31,216 nucleotides of DNA, taken from IMG/VR virus record IMGVR_UViG_3300035666_000117, positions 1 through 31,216 of that record, one strand, 5' to 3'. A program made the translations under genes and the position numbers. Position 1 is the stretch's first letter; each line of letters begins with the position of its first letter. This DNA comes from a virus. Below are positions 6,901 to 16,600 of the stretch, piece by piece. The notes beneath the pieces were generated by a model that saw only the letters and a program-made list of their open reading frames with translations, had not been told where the DNA came from and made no database searches.

Positions 6901-9679
6901 TAGCAATGAAGTCAGCTACTCCCTCTTCAGAGAAGTCCTCTAAAGAGCGGTAGTCAACATTCACGCCATAGCCCCATGCCGGAGTGTTGCCTGTAGCTGG
7001 ATCAATAAAGGAAGGTCTATCTGGTTGAGCAAACCGCACCTCTTGAAATACATTTGGATGCAGCTCAGTAATTTCCCTGCTTCCAGCAGCGAAGTACTCA
7101 GGAACAACCTCAGCAACATCATCCCAGGTTACGGGGATCCCACGCTCTGACTGCGAGATTAGGTTTTGCAGTCGTGCAGTCCGTGGATCTGCCTGATATG
7201 CTTCTTGTTGAACCCTGGCAAGTTGTGTTGGTGTTACACGTGGTGGTTCACCGTATTCACTAAGCCACCGGCTGATAGCTTCTTCTATTGAACCAAGGTT
7301 ATTAGCCTGAGCATAGCTCTCATAGCTTTGTTGCTTAAAGTTGGTTACAAATTCTTCTATTGCATCGAACTGACGAAACTGACTAAGTTGTGTCTGTGCT
7401 CTTTGCAGATATGGGCGTTGCCTGTTTACTGCCTCTAGTGCTTTGGCAGGATCATTGGGATCCAGGGGTTCTAACCAGCGCCCTCGGCCATCAGGAGCTG
7501 AACGTACAACGGCAAGTTGAGCACCCTCATTACTCACGGGGCCAAATCCGGCACGCGAATATAGGCGTTGGCGGATTGGTATTGCTTTTACCTCGCTTAG
7601 GAGGTTCTTGTTGGTTGCGTATTCTAGCTTTTGAGCATCAGTGAATCCCGCCCAAACCTCGTCAACGCTTCCACGCATTGCGTCGTGCAGCTCCTCTGCA
7701 TAGAGGGCTTTTGCCCGCGCATCAACCTCAGGGGTCAAGCGGGATACATCACCCCGACGCCTAGCCTGAGCACCACTCAAGCCACGACCATACGTGTCAT
7801 CAGCGGGAAAGTTAACCAGCACTGTCCCAGGATCGAACTCGGTTCGAGCAAGGCGATGAAAATCAGAAACAACCTTCCTTCCATAAGGGCCGATCAATTG
7901 ATCGTCGCCGCTCATGTCCCAGGTTACTTCGTAAACCTTTGTGCCACTGGGTAGTGTGTACGCTTGTTCAATATCGTAGTCTTGACGTATCCTCCACTCT
8001 ACTCTGTTTCCATTTGGTAAACGTGTAAAGTGATCGGCAAAGCTACTGGTTTTTAGCTGATTTCGTACAGACTGATCACCACGATATCGTGTTTGTAGTC
8101 CAGGGACAAAGCCATCTCGGTAGTCGATCAGTTGATCGTAGTCAGTGAAGCTTTTGTTCAGCTTGTCTGCTGCTATCAACTTGTCAGGGTCGTACACCAT
8201 TGCCACTACGGGCGGCTTACCGTGCAGAGCCTCGTCCCAACCAGGAGGGGCGTATTGAGGATCAAAGGGCACCTGGCCTACTACCCGAAAACCATTCCGT
8301 TCGTATATTTTGCGGAGGTGTAGGAGATCAAAGTTGTCGAGCTTGATCCCACCTTGACGGATAGCCTCCTGGACTACTGCATCACCAACACCACTAGGCC
8401 CACCTGGCACCTTGTAGACACCTTTGATGTCTCCATCAGGTCCAACGAGACCACCACCACCTTCAACGGTGATGATTCGGCCCTCAGTCGCTTTGGCAAG
8501 GTCTACAGAGTCAACTGACCAGTACGTTGAAGGGTCTGAAGCCTTTGTGGCTTCTAGCTCTTGCACGAACTGCTCTGGCGTCAGATTTGGTCGAGTGGAA
8601 GTGATAGTTGCTGAAGAAGCCCTCTGCGAGTTATTCAGGATGTCTTGAACTTCCTTGACTGCCTGTTGGGCAGCTTGCTCTTCAGGGACGCCAGCTTTCG
8701 TAGCTCTGCGAAGGGCTCGTACACCACCGATATAAGCACCAGCCGCATCGGCGGCAAAGCCCAGTCCCATGCCTTCAAGGCCAGTCTTAAGAGCTGCTTC
8801 CCACGGACTGTCATCCTCGTCAACAGCCAGGGCGGTGAGCCAACTTGGGTACCAATCAGGGGCGTTCTCTTTGATCAGTGTCGAGAGGTTTCCATCTCCA
8901 CGTGTTGCTGAGATCAGATCCGCAGGAAGACCAGAGGCAGCCCCACGAGCTCCTGCCCTTGCAAGGACACCCAGCTTTGCAGCGGTACTACCAGCAGCAG
9001 CAAACTTTGCACCAGCAGCAGGAAGCCCACCAAAGCCTCCAGTACCAAGCATCAGTACTCCAAATTCAAGGAATCCCTGAGCTACCTTCCCAGCTCCCGT
9101 TTGAGCCCCCAGCTCATCACGTCCTAAGTCCCAAAGAGCCCATTCATATTTGTTGTGAAATGGGTTCTCAGTATCCTTGACGTTTCCAAGGGAAGTACCA
9201 AACCTAACGGTGTCTCCGATTAGCTCACCAGCATTAAGAACACTGGCAGCAGCACCACGAATGCCACCACCAACGCTCCGTACTACCTCAGCAGCAGGGT
9301 CATTCCTAGAAACGTCCCTTGTTCGTTGAATACTTTCCTGGAATGTTGTCCTTTGGTTTGCCCTTTCCCTGGCAATTTGATCTGGTGTTTTTTGATTGCC
9401 CTGGAAGGTATTGTCAATAGCATCAACAGCAGGGATACTGATGTTCTCTTCGATCCACTTCCCAACACCTTGCAAGGGGTTGTTTTGTGCAGGACCATAC
9501 TGTTGACCACCATCACGCCTTACCTGATTTCTTCGAGGCGCTTGGGCTACTTGTTGTTGATTTGTTTGCGGCTGTTGTGGTTGATCCTGAAGGCCCCCCA
9601 ATAGCTCGTCTCTTGACACATCAAGATCAAGCTGTGAGGAGTCTACGGACTTAAATACTTTATCAATGTAGTCAGACAT
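3965..9679 (-). CDS. 16: Giant internal virion protein, gp16-like, with GNAT-like segment
   Basis: The 1904-residue product sits exactly where T7 gene 16 lies, between gp15 and the tail fibre. T7 gp16 (1318 aa) is ejected into the cell and helps form the channel across the envelope. The first 100 residues are Gln/Asn-rich. Residues about 135-260 are Gly/Ala-rich with hydrophobic stretches. Residues about 385-500 look like a GNAT acetyltransferase fold: a GPDGDIKGVYKV strand-turn and IYERNGFRVVGQVPF, typical of the late GNAT motif. A motif common in large phage virion proteins, MLSSPKTQIVNLMSNA, lies near residue 1277, and a hydrophobic helix (RFIVISGAAAAFAD) near 1545. No transglycosylase motif was seen at the N-terminus, unlike T7. 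The gp16 role is assigned by position and size; the acetyltransferase activity is inference. Confidence 0.88.
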   Translation of the reverse strand: MSDYIDKVFKSVDSSQLDLDVSRDELLGGLQDQPQQPQTNQQQVAQAPRRNQVRRDGGQQYGPAQNNPLQGVGKWIEENISIPAVDAIDNTFQGNQKTPDQIARERANQRTTFQESIQRTRDVSRNDPAAEVVRSVGGGIRGAAASVLNAGELIGDTVRFGTSLGNVKDTENPFHNKYEWALWDLGRDELGAQTGAGKVAQGFLEFGVLMLGTGGFGGLPAAGAKFAAAGSTAAKLGVLARAGARGAASGLPADLISATRGDGNLSTLIKENAPDWYPSWLTALAVDEDDSPWEAALKTGLEGMGLGFAADAAGAYIGGVRALRRATKAGVPEEQAAQQAVKEVQDILNNSQRASSATITSTRPNLTPEQFVQELEATKASDPSTYWSVDSVDLAKATEGRIITVEGGGGLVGPDGDIKGVYKVPGGPSGVGDAVVQEAIRQGGIKLDNFDLLHLRKIYERNGFRVVGQVPFDPQYAPPGWDEALHGKPPVVAMVYDPDKLIAADKLNKSFTDYDQLIDYRDGFVPGLQTRYRGDQSVRNQLKTSSFADHFTRLPNGNRVEWRIRQDYDIEQAYTLPSGTKVYEVTWDMSGDDQLIGPYGRKVVSDFHRLARTEFDPGTVLVNFPADDTYGRGLSGAQARRRGDVSRLTPEVDARAKALYAEELHDAMRGSVDEVWAGFTDAQKLEYATNKNLLSEVKAIPIRQRLYSRAGFGPVSNEGAQLAVVRSAPDGRGRWLEPLDPNDPAKALEAVNRQRPYLQRAQTQLSQFRQFDAIEEFVTNFKQQSYESYAQANNLGSIEEAISRWLSEYGEPPRVTPTQLARVQQEAYQADPRTARLQNLISQSERGIPVTWDDVAEVVPEYFAAGSREITELHPNVFQEVRFAQPDRPSFIDPATGNTPAWGYGVNVDYRSLEDFSEEGVADFIARNQDILSREDAFLKASVGENGPVVEIVRVLEDQDEARFLGSLFDQPAIDDINLVNQIPMGGGDSLRYTQGDHLRTQTGRPFEQRTIDSTTAIGQQLEARQGFEMGVRGGSQPTVTQAQLSRIARSIGDEPAQILRQMVRENPVDLQELSSISRMPIEQIVEDAARGIQDALGTTGEVDFNKLLTMNVGEDSLLTQAGIVQVRGLMQEITSRLYESSYNIMKLGEADMDSFPQVEIMVDNLKALLRVHKESANAYSRMLSAYKIKVPGLGIEISNPFSPPPLEKVTAELKAADKVLDDLVSKLASGEPSAQREAWRIANALLLADGDATKTIHLSKYLKEISMGQALKIMYNSMLSSPKTQIVNLMSNAMNTMYRPVAGFVGGDAKVKQAAIASLYNFHDTLNAAFTMAKKAWADGPITEGSKMMIRQGEEEARLQLLQRAVEVSGDQALARGVNFVTMIKAMADFPLFSWPSKLLTTSDELFKTMIGRMEYNTRTMLKAIEESTGSGQTVTETFERLLQEGTDKAFDAKTGALKDKDLIAAAKDSTFQTDLEGAARSFADLINEFPPLRPFFPFVKTGHNIMVFAASHVPYLHKALGEYKAVMEGEDEYAKAIWKGREAVGRFIVISGAAAAFADHITGNGPPDPAERKVWLQTNAPRSIRVGEYTDKDGNKKTKWFDYSRIEPFGQILSAVADLVQMSKYGWRNGLGEDQREYLAGYLTYAIAMNLTNKSYMQGVVPLGQMLTPGWQGLSTLSKLPAEVANNFIPLSGARRSLANGLNPYMQEYDGALQRLMSTASAGLYKLPIKYDYLDGKPMFSPSGGVNALLPFAVQDKNADPVRLALTNIEFESSDVMKSVSGVKLKPEHISRVQQLMGQSGLYQELKKLVTHENFPKVVEQYRSDLRAGIAGDKRNQFFYREILRIHERYRDAALDRVKQEFPELVIDINKNRNQITSARRGSMEANQPQQSFENLVNLPIK

Positions 9680-9727
9680 TCCATCCTATGGAGGTAAGTA
9701 CCCCGCCAGACGCATCCTCAGGGTTGG

Positions 9728-12385
9728 TTAAATTCGACCGTGTTTGAGTAGATTCTGAGCGTATGCATAACGACCACCTTCGTCGCGATAGCCCCAGTAC
9801 TGATAAGAAGCCCAACGCAATTGGTTCTCGGTAGCGCTTGGATTCATGAATACCCGATAAGCCTGGGGGTTTCTCCTTTGCATCTCTAGCTTCATATAGG
9901 CGAGCTGATCAGTCTCTGGGATCTGTTTAATAGGCTTCCCAAAGTGACGCTCAATGGCTCCTAGTCGAGCCGGATTATTTGCCCATGAAGCCCACGAAAT
10001 AAGCCCACCGTTCCTATTTGTTCCATCCCCTGCTACTTCACCCCATTCACGAAGACCATGCCACCCGCTTTCTTGTTGGATGTTACCAGCGATATACGCA
10101 GCACCTTTGGTGGGAAATCCCATTGACTTGAGGTGACGGTACCCAGCAGAAGCATCTTTAATGTCGATGACTTCCATTGCTGTTCCGCTCTTGATTGCTC
10201 TGAGGCTTGGTAGGCCTCGTACACCTAGTTGAGCTTCAATGAAGGCAGTAGAGCTTAAGCCGAGATTCCGTGCCCAAAGCCTAGTTTTGTTTGACACCTC
10301 TTTACCCTCTACGACCCTTTTGACATCAGCCTTTAGGTCATTAAGAGGTAGGAAGTTATCCTTGGTAGCATCCATCTCAGACTTTGGAAACTTCAGCTTC
10401 CCGAACGCATCTTCTGGGCTTAGCTTTGAGAAGTCCTGAATACCAGGACCTACAGTGATCCTTGCAAGTCTTTGGTCAGCCTTCATTTCTGCTCCAAACT
10501 TCCAACCACCACCACCGTTGTTGTCGAGTTTGTAGCGCGGTTGGTTAAGGAGGTATTGGGTCTTAGCCTCAATGATTCTTGCCAGTTCTGTTGGACTGTT
10601 AGCAATACCAGGATTAACCTTGACCTCTGCTCCAACAAGACTACGGAGCTCCTCTACCATTGCCCGATGTCTGATGTTGAGCTCTGCTCTGACATCTGGG
10701 GTAAGGTCTTGAGCACCAGCCGTGCCTTGCATGGAAGCCTTCAGGCCACTGTCAATCTTCTTGATGTAATCATCAACGTTCTTAATAGCGGCCTTCTCTG
10801 GTCCCGCTTTGCTGAACTGTTTGTATTCAGCCTCGTTGATCGTTCCTTTGCTCAGGAGAGACCTAAGGGTTGACTCTGGGATCTCAACACCACGCTGCTC
10901 CATCTCCAGAAGGTCAAACTTCTTTTGAGGGTCGTAGTTCAATCCAAACTGAGCCAGCTTGCTTGCTTCAGATAGCGCGTCTTCAGATCCGATCGACCTA
11001 AGCTGGTCAATGGCCTTCTGACGGTTCTCAGGAGAAGGATTGTCATAGTAGAACTGAACAGCTTGCTTGAGGGCGATGTTCTGTTCCGTTTGCTGAAGGT
11101 TGAAGTCTTGGATAGCTGCAACTCTTGCCTCTTTTTCATACTTGTCAAAGAGGTGGTCAAACTGCTTTCCGAGCTTCGTCCCCTTATTACCGGGGACTAC
11201 CTCATGCTCACGTAGAGCCTGGATAGCAGCAGTGTTCTTGTTCTCAGCTAGGTTCTTAAGAAAATCCTCTGTGACTTGGTAGTTCAGAGCTGAGCTGTAT
11301 TGACCATTGAAGCCAATGTTGCCATGTGCGTGCTCATCAGCAGCCTTTTGCCAATCAGCACCAACACTCGCTGCAGAGGTTCCATCAGCAAGCTCTGAGG
11401 TCGCTGCCTGGACTCGTGCAATGTTGGCCTCTCGAACTTGTTTGGCTTCCTGCTGTGTGGTGGCCATCACAGTGTTTTGGATGGCTGCCAGGGCTGTAGG
11501 AGCAAAGACACTTGCAAGAACGCTCTTGTCTACCCCAATCAGACCAGCCTTTTTGGCAAAGTCCCTTGTGAACTGCCTGGCATCCTCGTAGCCCTGAGCC
11601 CCAGGGCGAATGCTTCCATTTGCTGTCGCTTCAGCCAATGCAACCTGGAACATTGCCCTTGCTGCATAGACGTTTCCCCTGATGGAGCTGAGCTGGTTCC
11701 AGGTAGTACCTTGTCGCAGCTTAGTCTCAGCGTTAAGGTCAATAGGATCATTTGATCCAGTCAGGATGTCTGCTGCCTTGTTGAGGGCTGTCGATTCAGA
11801 CTTGATGACTGTGTCTTTGATCTTTGCTTGCTCTACCTGCTCTACTGTCTGAACTTGTCCGAGCTCTTCAAGGCTACCCAGTCCAAGGCTGTCAAGTACA
11901 GCATTTTCTTGCTTGATTTGTTCCTGTCTGGCTAGTCGCTGTTCTTGGAACTTGAGGGCAGTTGATGAGAGGCTCAGAAGCCCCTGTATGGCCGTCTGAG
12001 TGGCCTGTAAGTTTGCATTGGCTACAGCCTGTCCAGCCCTCATGTGAGCGCCCTCCAGGGCGGTCCTAGAGGCCTCTAGCGACTGTTGCTGCCTCAGGCT
12101 GTTGCTGTCGTATTGCTGCTGCATCCCAAGTACAGCTCGTTCTCCAAAGTTTTGGAGCCCAAGCCTTCCACGAGCTGCTTCCTGTTGGTAGCCAAGAGCT
12201 GCCTGTTCCAGTTGCATTTGACGGGAGATCTCTCTTCCCATCGTTTCTGCGTCTTGGATCGTAGCTTCTTTGTATTGACGTAACTTTTGTTCAGAGCTTA
12301 CGACTTGCTCTGGTACAAAGTCTGCTGACCTGGCAGATCCTTGGTAGCGCGTCTCTGCCTGTTGTGATTGGTAAATTCTAGACAT
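9728..12385 (-). CDS. 15: Internal virion protein, gp15-like, with C-terminal lysozyme-like domain
   Basis: An 885-residue protein starting with a TAATG overlap at the gp14-like stop, matching T7 gene 15 in position (T7 gp15 is 747 aa). The first 740 residues are mostly helical with long Gln/Ala/Glu-rich stretches, as expected for a core protein ejected with the DNA. Residues about 746-885 resemble a phage tail lysozyme domain: GFPTKGAAYIAGNIQQESGW with the likely catalytic Glu at 772, then GDGTNRNGGLISWASW and a helical end rich in Trp and Tyr. In T7 the peptidoglycan hydrolase is at the N-terminus of gp16 instead. The domain probably opens the host wall during ejection. Position gives the gp15 call; the hydrolase call rests on motif resemblance. 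Confidence 0.88.
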   Translation of the reverse strand: MSRIYQSQQAETRYQGSARSADFVPEQVVSSEQKLRQYKEATIQDAETMGREISRQMQLEQAALGYQQEAARGRLGLQNFGERAVLGMQQQYDSNSLRQQQSLEASRTALEGAHMRAGQAVANANLQATQTAIQGLLSLSSTALKFQEQRLARQEQIKQENAVLDSLGLGSLEELGQVQTVEQVEQAKIKDTVIKSESTALNKAADILTGSNDPIDLNAETKLRQGTTWNQLSSIRGNVYAARAMFQVALAEATANGSIRPGAQGYEDARQFTRDFAKKAGLIGVDKSVLASVFAPTALAAIQNTVMATTQQEAKQVREANIARVQAATSELADGTSAASVGADWQKAADEHAHGNIGFNGQYSSALNYQVTEDFLKNLAENKNTAAIQALREHEVVPGNKGTKLGKQFDHLFDKYEKEARVAAIQDFNLQQTEQNIALKQAVQFYYDNPSPENRQKAIDQLRSIGSEDALSEASKLAQFGLNYDPQKKFDLLEMEQRGVEIPESTLRSLLSKGTINEAEYKQFSKAGPEKAAIKNVDDYIKKIDSGLKASMQGTAGAQDLTPDVRAELNIRHRAMVEELRSLVGAEVKVNPGIANSPTELARIIEAKTQYLLNQPRYKLDNNGGGGWKFGAEMKADQRLARITVGPGIQDFSKLSPEDAFGKLKFPKSEMDATKDNFLPLNDLKADVKRVVEGKEVSNKTRLWARNLGLSSTAFIEAQLGVRGLPSLRAIKSGTAMEVIDIKDASAGYRHLKSMGFPTKGAAYIAGNIQQESGWHGLREWGEVAGDGTNRNGGLISWASWANNPARLGAIERHFGKPIKQIPETDQLAYMKLEMQRRNPQAYRVFMNPSATENQLRWASYQYWGYRDEGGRYAYAQNLLKHGRI

Positions 12386-13197
12386 TAGGAGCGCCTACTA
12401 GGATTATTTGCTTCTATCCCAATCCCACCAATGAAGGTAGGAATATCAGGGAATTCAGGTAGGTAAGGGTTAGACGGATTCCAAGCAATACCACTGATAG
12501 CCCTGTTGTTCTGGCTCTTAGCCTGAAGCCAGCCCGTATCCATCGAGATGAGTGCTGCATCACGCTTTGAGTCAAAGCTTGCAGCATCCTGAGCCAAGGC
12601 AAAGCCCTTCTGACGTTCCACATCATTGAGCAGAAGGCCAATGGATTGACCAGTTCGTCCAGCAGCAAGTACATTGCCCGCATTGCCGATAGACTTAGCC
12701 AAGATTGCTTGCTGTTCAAAGGCTGCCTGTTTACGCGCTTCGTTCAGCTTTGTTTGCTCTGCTACGTAAACCTTGTTGGCTGCTTCGTTGTTGTTGCCAA
12801 TCTGAGCCTGTGCCTCTTCAAATGTTCTCTGATAGGTCAGCCTATCAGCAGCATTTCGAGCCATGATTGTGGAGCGCTCATTTAGTACCTGCTGCCTGGC
12901 CTGATTGTATTGATTGACCATTTGAGCATTAGCTTGCTCAACCTGCAGGTTGTAGTTCTGCTGGTTTTGCCTTTGCTGTAGCTCCAGCCCTTGATACTGC
13001 TGTTGCTGTTGTTGGAGCATCTGCTGACGTTGCTGCTCCATTTGTTGTTGCTGGGCCCTAGCTTGATAGCTCAGTTGGGCCTGGGCCTGTTGAGCCTGCA
13101 TTTGAGCGGACATAATGCCCATCCCAATGCTGGCAACCGTACTAACCGCAGAAATAGCTAGGGTTGCGGCTGGAATGGCCGCCGCTGCTATGCACAT
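12385..13197 (-). CDS. 14: Internal virion protein, gp14-like
   Basis: A 270-residue protein whose start overlaps the gp13-like gene by 10 bases. The N-terminus (residues about 4-30) is a hydrophobic Ala/Ile/Val segment that could insert into a membrane. Residues about 30-110 are extremely Gln-rich, followed by a long predicted helix with AKSIGNAGNVLAAGRTGQS, a stretch I associate with gp14-like proteins of T7-like phages. In T7, gp14 leaves the head first and inserts into the outer membrane to form the ejection channel with gp15 and gp16. Length exceeds T7 gp14 (196 aa), mainly through the Gln-rich part. The call is from position and composition. Confidence 0.86.
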   Translation of the reverse strand: MCIAAAAIPAATLAISAVSTVASIGMGIMSAQMQAQQAQAQLSYQARAQQQQMEQQRQQMLQQQQQQYQGLELQQRQNQQNYNLQVEQANAQMVNQYNQARQQVLNERSTIMARNAADRLTYQRTFEEAQAQIGNNNEAANKVYVAEQTKLNEARKQAAFEQQAILAKSIGNAGNVLAAGRTGQSIGLLLNDVERQKGFALAQDAASFDSKRDAALISMDTGWLQAKSQNNRAISGIAWNPSNPYLPEFPDIPTFIGGIGIEANNPSRRS

Positions 13198-13637
13198 AGT
13201 TTTACAATCTCATAATATGGAAGATTCGTTGGCCCAACATGGACCGTTTGTAGGGCTTGAAACCCTAGTAGCTTGAGAAGTTTGTGATGCATATGGTTTC
13301 TTGCGTCTGCCAGATTCCACAGCAGCGCATACTCTTTCTCTACTTCGTTTAACCAGCGCTTGGCCCCACGAACAAACCTCTGTGGGCCCTCTTGGATCAC
13401 TGGCGTACAAAGCATCCAGATTTGACCTATTTGGTTGTCCAGACGCACTATCCCAGCAACACCAGCTAGGTCTCCATGTTCGTTGTGGAAGCTAATCGCT
13501 TGTTCACTGGTGACAATGCCTACAGGAATATGGAGGGGGGAATGACCCAACCCCTCCACTTCTTGCCTATCTTCTATGCGGAGATTTCTGGCAACCATCA
13601 GGCCATCTTGAATCGTGGCTTGACGGTAATACTTCAT
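13188..13637 (-). CDS. 13: gp13-like internal virion protein, acetyltransferase-like fold
   Basis: A 149-residue protein at the T7 gene 13 position. The layout resembles a small GNAT-like fold: an N-terminal RQATIQDGLMVARNLR helix, a strand pair around GDLAGVAGIVRL, a basic helix (RFVRGAKRWLNEVEKEY), and ALLWNLADARNHMHHKLLKLLGF, comparable to the LWNYVW...LKTIGA region of T7 gp13. T7 gp13 is needed for morphogenesis rather than known to acetylate anything, so enzymatic activity should not be assumed. It lies 3 bases after the tail tube B stop and overlaps gp14 by 10 bases. Confidence 0.82.
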   Translation of the reverse strand: MKYYRQATIQDGLMVARNLRIEDRQEVEGLGHSPLHIPVGIVTSEQAISFHNEHGDLAGVAGIVRLDNQIGQIWMLCTPVIQEGPQRFVRGAKRWLNEVEKEYALLWNLADARNHMHHKLLKLLGFQALQTVHVGPTNLPYYEIVKLCA

Positions 13638-13640
13638 TCT

Positions 13641-16600
13641 CTATCGAATAAGGTTGATGCCTCTTGTGCTGTAATGCCCTTCCCAGCTATAGCTTGTAAT
13701 TGAAGCAGGTAGCGGGTCAGGGGCATTGATCGTGACCGTTGCAAAGTCACCCCTACTAAAGATTGGAACTTCCTTGGTAGTTACGTCCTGTACAGCAGCA
13801 CTGTTTGCCTTGTAGATGTCTGCTGGTGTTACATCCAGATCAACACTGATCGGGCTATATCCCAGCTTCTCTACAGTTACGTTGTAACGGCCTGAGTAGT
13901 AGAGATCGAGATAAACTGTCTCTACCATAGGGATGTTCTTCCTGTCAGCCTTCTTGTCCACAGTCAGCCAGAAGCTAGGTAGCTGGATCTTCATGTCATA
14001 GACCAGACCAAGGATGTAATCCTCGTTGGCAATCTCAGTGTCTGCTGTGATGTAGTAACCAGTATTGTCTTGCTGAATTGGCAGGTTGAAGAACGCTGTT
14101 GAGGTTCCTTCCTTCGTCAAGATCAGGCAGGGCTGAGCCTCTGCTACATAACTGCCAGCAGGAAAACGGATGATCGTAGTCCCGTTTTGCTGATTGGTTC
14201 TAGTTGTTTCTGACTTGTACAGGTAGAAGTCCAGCCTGGGGACAAACTTGCTTCCATATGCACTGATCGGAGATGTCTCTGGGTCATCGATCATCTCAAG
14301 CTTTGCCAGTACATAGGCTGTCCCGTTGTACAGGACAAAGTAGCCACTGTCGTGGGCAAAGCTGAACAACCTGACAGGGCAAGGGAGCACCCACTTTGAC
14401 CACCCAGCAAGGCTACGCTCGTTGCCTGTGTTGAAGAATTTGAATACCCATAGGTTCTCTGTGTCATTGCCATAGGCCACAAAGCTGTTGTTGGGGCTAG
14501 ACGTGGCAAATGTCAGATCAGGCGGAATGTACTCAGGTACAATCCGGGTGTTCTCAGCAACCAGGGGCCTGTTGTCAATAGAGTCCACAGCCATCTCAAA
14601 CACTTTGCTATAGGTGTCGGCTTCAGTGCTGAAGAGGATGGATACTCCTGTTTCCAACGGGTGAACATTGGATGTATAGGCATAGTTGGACAGCTCAGTC
14701 ATCTTGACAGTTGCAGGCCCAAAGGCAGCCTCCGATGTAGCCAAGAGGAACTGGCTGTTCTCAGCAAAGAGAAGAAGACCCTTGGGTGTTCCAATAGCAG
14801 CCTTAAGCTGGGCCGGTTTGGTTGCTGATGCTGTCATGTCTATTGGATCAGCATCAGAGACGGCAATAGCACTACCTGTGAAGAAGTTAAAGTAATCTCC
14901 AGGCTGACTGAGGATCACTGCGTCGTCGGCCAAGAACCCTAGGCGGTTCATGAAGAAGAACATGTCAGTGATCGTTCTCCCAACAAACGATGGCTCAGGG
15001 TTGGTCTTATCATCACCAACCTCCCTGGGGGCCCAGAAAAGGGTGTCGTTGTAGGTCCTACTAAGAGCCCTAACTGTGAACGTACCATTCGTTTCTCGAA
15101 TCAATGCATGAGGCATTGTTACGGTGTTGAGATCTGTCAGGACGCCTGGTTTTACTGTCTCTTCCCATCCACCGTTGCCTGGGATGTCTCCACTGCCTGG
15201 AACAAACTTAACGTAATAGTCATCAGCATCAGAGTCTGCTGAGTTCCTCACCATCAAGACAACACCAGGGACACACTGGTTAGGAAGCAACGAAACATCA
15301 TTCACAGAGCCCTTAATGCCATACAGAGCATTGTTGGCTGTACCACCTCTCGTCTGGATGTTGAATTCCCTTGAATCAGTTCTCTTGACGTAGATCACAT
15401 TACCAATCGGTGTGGCTTGGTAGGGACCTAGGAGGTTGATACCGGCTGTCAGGTTTGATGTGATTGAACCTACATCAAGGGTTCCTGTTGTTTGATCAAG
15501 TGGCGTTGTATAGCTTACCTGGTTTTCTGAGGCGTAGCTAAATCCGTAGGCTTCTTCTTCAACCGTTACCCTGTACTGTTTGTTCATCAAGGTTACAGTA
15601 ACGCTATCCCCTTTTCTCCAATTCTGCCCACCGTTGTTAAGTGTAACTCTGGTTGTGTAAACCGACTTGTAGGAGTATGCAGGCGTGCTAGGTGCAGTTT
15701 GAATGGATGAAATTAAAAACCGCATTCCAACAGTACTGCCTGCTGGGTATATCTGTCCTCCAGGATAACGTTCAAGGTTTGAAGCAAGTGTGATGACTTC
15801 TATAGCGTCATCGCTGGTACTCCATTTTGGATCACCACTTACTGTATAACCTGTGATTGAAGCACTTGAGAACACAAATTTTTTGTGTCCTACATTTGCA
15901 TCGTCGTTATCTACCCTGACCTCAATTCTTACAGTGATGTTGCCTTGTGGCTTCGACTGTGTGAAGCTGCTATATAGGTACGAACCTACTGCAAAGTTGT
16001 CTGCAGAACCGACTTTATACGTGAAATATGCTTGCATCTGGTACGTAAAATACGTGCCAATGCTGTTCTCGGCCCAAGTCAATGCCGTTGGGTATGTTTG
16101 GCCAGGAGTGGCTGTCGTGACTAGGGTGGGATTGCAGCTTGTAGTTAATGTAAAGCCAAGTCCGGTTTTGTTCCCGCTGCTTTGGTTGTAGCTCTGTGAC
16201 CCTGCTGCTGCACAGTTACCATCGGCTTCATCTTCAAACGTCCCAGGAGATACCGTAAGCTTTGATGCCCGATATACCTTCTGCTGTACCTGTGCCTGAC
16301 CATCCTTGAGGAAGTCAACTGCGTAGGTAGTGTTGTACGCAACCTGATTTACAACAATCAGAGCCTCTTGTATCTGCGTCGATGACTTGTCGGCAGACAT
16401 CGACACCCTCCGCTCTGAGTTGCAGAGAAGGGTGTAGTCATTGATGCTCAGCTCTTTCAGGCTGGCTACGTCGTTTACAGTAAGGTACTGTGCTGAGTCA
16501 CCCAGCATTGTTACTGTACGCTCTGCACCTGTGTCTGCTTCCCAGACCCTCAGTACCGTGTTGTTGCTTGCATTCTTGTAAACACAAGCAACATAGCGTT

